NCBI RefSeq assembly: GCF_034931405.1
Contig: NZ_JAYGHA010000002.1
Span: 62,001-126,000 of the forward strand
Reading direction: 5' to 3'
Source: RDYJ01 sp034931405
GTDB lineage: Bacteria > Cyanobacteriota > Cyanobacteriia > Cyanobacteriales > Nostocaceae
DNA: 64,000 nt
Shown here: positions 58,430 to 64,000 of the stretch, in pieces
Layout of the letters: each line of letters starts with the position of its first letter
How positions within the stretch are numbered: the stretch's first letter is position 1
Translations under genes and position numbers: made by a program
Notes under the pieces: generated by a model
Seen by the model: only the letters and a program-made list of their open reading frames with translations
Told to the model about the DNA's origin: nothing
The model's database searches: none

Positions 58430-60153
58430 TATTCCCCGCAAAGGCATCTAAAACAGCATCACCTAAACCACCTTCTAACCAATGATCCTCTACAACTACT
58501 AAGTTACCGTTTGTATCTTTTGCAGCTTGATGTAATGTTTGCACATCAATGGGTTTAACGGAATAGGCATCAATGACGCGAACTGTGATACCTTCATTTT
58601 TCAATCTTTCGTAAGCTTTGAGGGCTTCATGTACAAGTAATACCTGCACCAATAACTGTAGCTTGATCTCGATGAGAACAGTGTATAACTTTACTGCCAC
58701 CAATGGAAAATTTCTCTTCAGAACTATAAATTACAGGCGTGCTTTCTCTAGTAGTGCGAAGATAAATAATACCAGGTAAATTACTCATTTGTGCTACTAG
58801 TTTAGCGGTCTGATTGGCATCACTAGGATACAATAAGGTGCTATTCCATACAGCACGAAAAGCGGCTAAATCTTCTAATCCCATTTGGGAAGCACCATCT
58901 TGACCGATGGATACACTGGCATGAGAACCGACTAATTTGATGTTAGCATGAGATACCGCAGCCATCCGTACAAAGTCGTAAGCACGAGTTAAAAAAGCTG
59001 CAAATGTAGATGCAAAAGGTTTGTATTTTCGCACCTGTAAACCTACTGAAGCTCCTATCATCTGCTGTTCAGCAATATACATCTCAAAATAGCGTTCTGG
59101 AAAGGCTTCGGCGAAATCTTCTGCGTAAGTTGAATTACTTACCTCAGCATCAAGAACAACTACATCAGGTTGTGATTTTCCCAAAGCTAATAAAGCATCA
59201 CCGTAAGCGCGACGGGTAGCAACTTTTTGACCTTTTTGATAGCTGGGAAGTTCTAAGGGGTGAGGTACTCCTAGTACAGCGGGTTGGCTTTCTGATTCTG
59301 GTTGATCAACTGTAATCCTAATGTGACGTTCTCCACCTAATTCTGAGATTGCTTGTTGTTCTTGTTCTTGTTTCAACGCTTTTCCATGCCAACCGCCTAT
59401 ATCTTCTAAAGATGCCACGCCTTTACCTTTCTTTGTGCGGGCAATAATCACCGTCGGACGGTCATTTACAGCTACAGCAGCACTAAAAGCCTGGTCAATT
59501 TCAGTGAGATTATGACCATCAATTTCTATTGCTTGCCAACCAAAAGCCTTAGCACGGTTAGCATAAGCTTGTGTATTCCAACCTAATTCTGTTTGACCTC
59601 GTTGACCAAGACGATTGACATCAATAATCGCAATTAGATTATCTAAAGTATAGTGAGAAGCATGATCAAAAGCTTCCCAAATCGAACCTTCTGACGTTTC
59701 GCTATCCCCCAATAATACCCAAACATTGTAAGGTAATTGGTCTAAATATTTACCTGCTAAAGCCACACCTACACCAATGGGTAAACCTTGTCCTAAAGAA
59801 CCTGTGGCCACATCCACCCAAGGCAAAACAGGGGTGGGATGACCTTCTAAACGACTGCCAAACTGACGCAAAGATAGTAATTCTTGATCAGAAATTACAC
59901 CTGCGGCTTTATACATAGAATATAGCAAAGGCGCAGCGTGTCCTTTAGAAAGAATAAAGCGATCATTATTAGGATTATCTGGATGATTGAAATCGTAGTG
60001 CAGATATTTAGATAGTAAAACCGCCATCAAATCAGCGGGAGACATAGAAGAAGTAGGATGACCTGAACCAGCAGTAGTTGTAGCGCGAATACTATCAACA
60101 CGCAACTGTTGTGCGAGTTCTTGCCATTGATGTAGTTGTTCTTGGGTGGTCAT

Positions 60154-60717
60154 AATTGCTAATAGGATTATTTCTAGGATTATTTTTTGATGGATTTATG
60201 AAATCTTAAATAATCACAGAATTAATTACTTCTTGCTATTGAGAGAATAATCACTCTCTCTAAAGAAATAGTAATTGATGACTATTTTACTAGTTGGCTA
60301 AATAGCATTTTTAAAGAAAGTAATAGCAAGACAACTCCAAAGATTTTTTCTAAAATCACTGTAGGTATACTAGTGGCAATCTTTCCTCCTATAAAACCTC
60401 CACATATAAATCCTAGAAGTAAATAAAGTAATGTCATGGTATTACCAAACCCTACCTAATCTATCTTCAAGATAATATTAACCATATTTTCAATAGATGT
60501 GTAATTTATCTGAATAAAAATTCATTGCTATCTCAATCTCAAGATAGAGTTACTTGTTTTAAATTTATCGTCACAATAGGAAAATATATCGTGCTTTTAT
60601 TGCAGGTAATTACAAAAAATGCCATTTTGGGCTGAATACAACTACCCTAGTTTGGCACTTTGTAGATGGAATTTGGTTAGTTTTTTTTTCTCTCATCTAT
60701 ATTTGGCAATAGCATTT
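60154..60717. other. Intergenic region with a permease remnant
   Basis: About 560 bases. The TSUP fragment at 60282-60437 is described separately. The rest is AT-rich with no repeats of note. The start region of the decayed membrane gene begins near 60718. Confidence 0.6.
60282..60437 (-). pseudogene. Fragment of a TSUP (TauE/SafE) permease
   Basis: On the minus strand 51 codons read MTLLYLLLGFICGGFIGGKI, ATSIPTVILEKIFGVVLLLL and SLKMLFSQLVK, then TAG. GGFIGGKIATSIP and the final two-helix pattern are those of the last quarter of TSUP sulfite/organosulfonate exporters, normally about 250 residues. The ATG is an internal Met rather than the original start, since a stop lies a few codons upstream. 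A truncated relic. Confidence 0.65.
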
Positions 60718-61357
60718 ATGAAATTCACAAAACACCAAGTTTTATTAAATATTACTCTCTGCAACTCTGTGTCTTTAAGTGAGATAAATTCGGATAAATA
60801 CCTATCAATAAACAATAACAATATTGAAGAAACTCCTTCCCGACCTCATGATTCATTAATTGCTAAAGGTTGGCAAAAAGAACAATATATTGGTATTGCT
60901 ATTTTATTAGTAGGACTAATCACTATTATCGGATTTTTTAGTCGTAGATTTGAATATGCTTTGATTTTTTCTTTAACTCTTAGTGTGATTTTAATTGTTT
61001 TTTTTATGGTTGTTTAAAAAAGGTTAAAAAATGCTGAAGTTAAAATTCGGGGAACTTTACTTAAATTAGAATTAAATAATGCAATAGCTAATATTTATAA
61101 TCTGTTTGAAATTAACGGTGAAATCGGGCATTTAATTCGCCAAGGTACTTATTTAGAACTTTTACCAATACCAATACATAACTTTAAAGCTACCGCAGAA
61201 TGGCTAAATGAAGAAATTTTTGAACATCATCTTGCTACTAAAGATACAGGTAAAACGGCATTACAAGCAATAGAGTTAGTTAGTAGGTGGTGCAGTTGTG
61301 GGGGTTCTCGCTGCAAGAAAATTATTGCAAATGCTGGGTGATGAAAACACAAAGTAA
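60718..61357 (+). pseudogene. Membrane-anchored protein gene with in-frame stop and probable frameshift
   Basis: The first part (60718-61017; the frame is open from 60619) reads MKFTKHQVLLNIT, a polar segment, then two hydrophobic helices (YIGIAILLVGLITIIGFFSR, YALIFSLTLSVILIVFFMVV). A TAA at 61015-61017 is followed in the same frame by KRLKNAEVKIRGTLLKLELN and LFEINGEIGHLIRQGTYLEL, protein-like for ~90 codons. Near 61283 the better frame changes to GGAVVGVLAARKLLQMLGDE, ending TAA at 61357. So one gene appears broken by a stop and a shift; two overlapping short genes are the alternative. Family unknown. It lies 29 bases before the P3A ATPase. Confidence 0.5.
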
Positions 61358-61386
61358 AATTATTTTTTTTAAGACTGCATTGAAAT

Positions 61387-63891
61387 ATGAAAAAACAACG
61401 TCAACCTAGAAAATTAACAGCGACATTACCTCCATCTACAGATAGTAATTTAACAGTATCAGAATTGCAGACGCAATTGCAAACTTCGGAAAATGGTTTA
61501 AGTCAAACAGAAGCGAAAAACCGGATAAATCAATATGGTTATAACGAATTACCAGAAGAAACTAAAAATCCATTAATTGAGTTTCTTTCCTATTTTTGGG
61601 GACCAATTCCTTGGATGATTGAAGTGGCTGTTTTTCTTTCGGCTTTGGTAGGTGATTGGACTGACTTTACCATTATTATGATTTTGTTAATTGGTAATGC
61701 GGTGGTTGGTTTTTGGGAAGAATATCAAGCGGGAAATGCCATTGCAGCTTTAAAGGCTAAATTAGCATTACACGCTCGTGTCAAGCGAGATCAAAATTGG
61801 CAACTGATACCCGCCCGTGAAATTGTTCCTGGAGATATTATTCATTTACAAATTGGTGATATTATCCCCGCAGATGTCAGATTATTATCAGGAGAATCTC
61901 TAGAGGTAGATCAATCAGCTTTGACGGGAGAATCTTTACCAGTAACTCGTAATTCTGGCGATGTGGTTTACTCTGGTTCTATTCTCAAACGAGGAGAAAT
62001 TGATGGTTTAGTTTATGCAACAGGGCAAAATACATACTTTGGAAAAACGGCGCATTTAGTGGAAAGCGCCCACACTGTCAGTCATTTTCAACAAGCAGTA
62101 TTAAAAATTGGTGATTATTTAATTGTTATTGCGATCGTACTCGTAATTCTCATTTTAGCTGTGGCATTATTCCGGGGCGATAGTTTAGTTACTACCCTGA
62201 AATTTGCTTTAGTTTTAACTGTTGCCTCTATTCCCGTAGCTATGCCTACTGTCCTTTCTGTAACAATGGCAGTAGGAGCGCAAATTTTAGCTAAAAAACA
62301 AGCTATTGTGAGTCGTTTAGCTGCTATTGAAGAGTTAGCAGGAATGGATATTTTATGTTCTGATAAAACCGGAACATTAACTTTAAATCAGTTGACTTTA
62401 GGTGAACCTTTCAGCATTACGACAGATGAAGAAGTTATTCTCATGGCTGCTTTAGCCTCTCATAGTGACAATCAAGATCCTATTGATTTAGCAGTATTAA
62501 CTGGTTTAAAACCTGAGCAAAATTTGCAAAATTACCAAGTTCTACATTTCCAACCTTTTGATCCAGTAAACAAACGGACAGAAGCAACAATTAAAACAGC
62601 AAATGCACAAATTTTTAAAGTTAGCAAAGGCGCACCTCAAGTAATTATGAAATTGGCTACTAATACCGCAGAAATTCAAACTCAAGTAGACCAAGTTATC
62701 AATGAATTTGCCCATAGGGGTTTTCGTTCTTTGGGTGTAGCGCGAACTAATGAACAAAATCAATGGCAATTTATCGGCATTTTACCGTTATTTGATCCCC
62801 CACGTCCTGATTCCCAAATCACCATTGATGAAACAAGGGAACTAGGAGTAGATATTAAAATGTTAACCGGAGATCAAATGGCGATCGCTCAAGAAACTTC
62901 CCAACAATTAGGACTAGGAAAAAACATTGTTGATGCTAGTATTTTTGCCAAAACTGAACCTCATAAAATCGGTCAATTAGCCCAAACTATAGAAAATGCT
63001 GATGGCTTTGCTCAAGTTTTTCCAGAACACAAATACCACATTGTGGAAGTATTACAACAACAAAATCACATTGTGGGTATGACTGGTGATGGTGTTAATG
63101 ATGCCCCAGCATTGAAAAAAGCAGATGCAGGTATAGCAGTTTCTGGTGCTACCGATGCAGCTAGAGCGGCGGCTGATATAGTATTACTTAATCCTGGACT
63201 TTCTGTAATAGTTGATGCCATCAAAACCAGTCGCCAAATATTTCAGCGTATGAACAACTATGCTACCTATCGCATCGCTGAAACTATCCGCATTTTATTA
63301 TTCATGACTTTATCAATTATAGTATTTAATTTTTATCCAGTTACAGCCATCATGATTGTACTTTTAGCATTACTTAATGATGGTGCAATTCTCACTATTG
63401 CCTATGATAAAACTCGTTATTCTCCCCATCCAGAAGCATGGAATATGCCCATAGTTTTAGGTCTAGCGACAGTGTTAGGCATGGCTGGAGTAATTGAATC
63501 TTTTGGTTTATTTTATATTGGTGAAACCATTTTTCAATTGAGTAGAGAAACTATTCAAACTTTTATCTATCTGAAGTTATCTGTAGCCGGACAATTGACA
63601 ATTTTTGTAACTCGTACTCGTGGACTATTCTGGTCAATTAAACCCGCACCATTATTACTAGGTGCTGTCGGTATTGCCCAACTATTAGCAACTTTAATTT
63701 CTGTGTATGGCCTATTTGTTGCCCCCTTGGGTTGGGGTTTAGCTTTATTTGTGTGGGGATATGCTTTGCTAGGGTTTTTGATCGAAGACAGAGTGAAAAT
63801 TGCTGCATATCGAATTTTTGATCATCGTCAACCAATTCTACTGGCTAAAGGTATTAAGCGTTGGGCTACTCAAAGATTTCATTTTTACTAA
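61387..63891 (+). CDS. Plasma-membrane proton-efflux P-type ATPase (P3A)
   Basis: 834 residues. Cytoplasmic N-terminus (TVSELQTQLQTSENGLSQTE), then the actuator domain with TGES (180-183). Phosphorylation occurs at Asp326 in CSDKTGTLTLN, and the hinge is GDGVND (567-572). Membrane helices include the M4 segment SIPVAMPTVLSVTMAVGAQI, whose PVAMP is typical of P3A H+-ATPases. GPIPWMIEVAVFLSALVGDW in M1-M2 also fits P3A. It pumps protons out of the cell to sustain the membrane potential and pH. It is intact, with no potassium-pump subunits nearby. The C-terminal autoinhibitory domain of plant/fungal forms is absent, as usual in bacteria. Confidence 0.95.
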   Translation: MKKQRQPRKLTATLPPSTDSNLTVSELQTQLQTSENGLSQTEAKNRINQYGYNELPEETKNPLIEFLSYFWGPIPWMIEVAVFLSALVGDWTDFTIIMILLIGNAVVGFWEEYQAGNAIAALKAKLALHARVKRDQNWQLIPAREIVPGDIIHLQIGDIIPADVRLLSGESLEVDQSALTGESLPVTRNSGDVVYSGSILKRGEIDGLVYATGQNTYFGKTAHLVESAHTVSHFQQAVLKIGDYLIVIAIVLVILILAVALFRGDSLVTTLKFALVLTVASIPVAMPTVLSVTMAVGAQILAKKQAIVSRLAAIEELAGMDILCSDKTGTLTLNQLTLGEPFSITTDEEVILMAALASHSDNQDPIDLAVLTGLKPEQNLQNYQVLHFQPFDPVNKRTEATIKTANAQIFKVSKGAPQVIMKLATNTAEIQTQVDQVINEFAHRGFRSLGVARTNEQNQWQFIGILPLFDPPRPDSQITIDETRELGVDIKMLTGDQMAIAQETSQQLGLGKNIVDASIFAKTEPHKIGQLAQTIENADGFAQVFPEHKYHIVEVLQQQNHIVGMTGDGVNDAPALKKADAGIAVSGATDAARAAADIVLLNPGLSVIVDAIKTSRQIFQRMNNYATYRIAETIRILLFMTLSIIVFNFYPVTAIMIVLLALLNDGAILTIAYDKTRYSPHPEAWNMPIVLGLATVLGMAGVIESFGLFYIGETIFQLSRETIQTFIYLKLSVAGQLTIFVTRTRGLFWSIKPAPLLLGAVGIAQLLATLISVYGLFVAPLGWGLALFVWGYALLGFLIEDRVKIAAYRIFDHRQPILLAKGIKRWATQRFHFY

Positions 63892-64000
63892 ATACTGATA
63901 ATTCCAGTAGATTCGTAGATGTTTTTACAAAATGCGTAGCACGAAAAAAACAGTGTCATTATTTCAATATCATGTTTTTAAACATGAGTTTTTTGCTGTT
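63892..64000. other. Right-edge AT-rich sequence
   Basis: About 110 bases after the ATPase stop codon. It holds CATGTTTTTAAACATGAG, a small palindrome (ATGTTTTTAAACAT) near the edge that could be part of a terminator. No gene is visible. Confidence 0.4.

Larger units (their letters stand above)
58150..60153 (-). pseudogene. tkt: Transketolase, interrupted by a small element and a frameshift
   Basis: The long N-terminal part (58627-60153) is transketolase: TTTAGSGHPTSSMSPADLMA, RFILSKGHAAPLLYSMYK, HPTPVLPWVDVATGSLGQGL, and a TPP-binding segment VWVLLGDSETSEGSIWEAF followed by IIDVNRLGQ. The pyrimidine-domain MYIAEQQMIG and GSHASVSIGQDGASQMGLED are present. At about 58636 an extra base shifts the frame (IGAGIT then TCT stop, instead of VHEALKAYERLK). 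The C-terminal part then runs to FAGNIG, where a TA-flanked element with Ns interrupts it, and resumes as TTAAYKLPQLQIIKLAVRNM, PTSGTPEELL, ending TAA at 58150-58152. Transketolase interconverts Calvin-cycle and pentose-phosphate sugars. As assembled the gene is non-functional, unless the lesions are sequencing errors. A second tkt may exist elsewhere. Confidence 0.85.

Overview
The window looks like a draft-quality chromosome segment of a filamentous, probably heterocyst-forming cyanobacterium (Nostocales; Dolichospermum, Aphanizomenon or Anabaena are plausible). The evidence is oxygenic photosynthesis genes (psaF-psaJ-psaL, ndhC-ndhK-ndhJ, two petJ copies, pcxA), many copies of the GCGATCGC octamer, AT-rich DNA, and abundant short tandem heptamer repeats (STRRs) of the kind known from heterocystous cyanobacteria. 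The genus is an inference. Three runs of N lie at or beside repeats and interrupt genes or gene ends.

Layout: 1-5.9 kb carries a VOC protein, a two-domain M16 zinc peptidase, a membrane-exported cupredoxin, prmC and a Tic22-like protein. At 5.9-9.6 kb is an accessory patch: a decayed tnpB fragment, tRNA-Pro, a Ycf52-type acetyltransferase, an orphan hairpin-plus-T-run terminator, a probable old IS end, and one intact tnpB without tnpA. 9.6-15.4 kb holds an ACT-like protein, an alpha/beta hydrolase, tsaD (its upstream STRR array mimics an N-terminal extension), psaFJL, gmk and remA. 15.6-18.9 kb is a potA-potD-potB polyamine uptake operon with no potC beside it. 19-26 kb has PBP2, a VanY-type carboxypeptidase, an AEC carrier, a DUF29 protein, a phosphoribosyltransferase and a sugar-type symporter. 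26-36.9 kb has chrA, a deleted aldo/keto reductase, a GDPD-family esterase, ligA, an EamA transporter, a DUF1400 hydrolase, truB and a DUF928 protein. 37-44 kb contains a TonB-dependent receptor with its tonB, tandem petJ genes, a GNAT enzyme and a group 2-type sigma factor. 44.7-54.8 kb has priA, ndhCKJ, a helicase-like ATPase, pcxA and an MFS exporter. 54.9-57.6 kb is a three-gene DUF2382 stress-protein cluster. 58-64 kb has a broken transketolase, two membrane-gene remnants and a P3A proton-pumping ATPase.

Functional themes are photosynthetic electron transport (PSI subunits, NDH-1, cytochrome c6, cupredoxin), metal and iron handling (tonB/receptor, chrA), proton and polyamine transport (pcxA, P3A ATPase, pot), translation and tRNA maintenance (prmC, tsaD, truB), and replication/repair (ligA, priA).

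The most notable non-gene signal is the density and variety of small dispersed repeats. At least six families can be seen. One is an element bounded by TAGGACT/TAGGGAT-type ends, inserted with an apparent TA duplication inside a transketolase gene; removing it in silico restores the conserved reading frame at that site. A second is a GATCCCCGACTTC inverted-repeat family with five copies here. Several genes are visibly decaying (aldo/keto reductase, transketolase, a membrane protein before the ATPase, a TSUP permease fragment, tnpB pieces). I did not find a clear new multi-gene system; the repeats and gene decay are the best leads.
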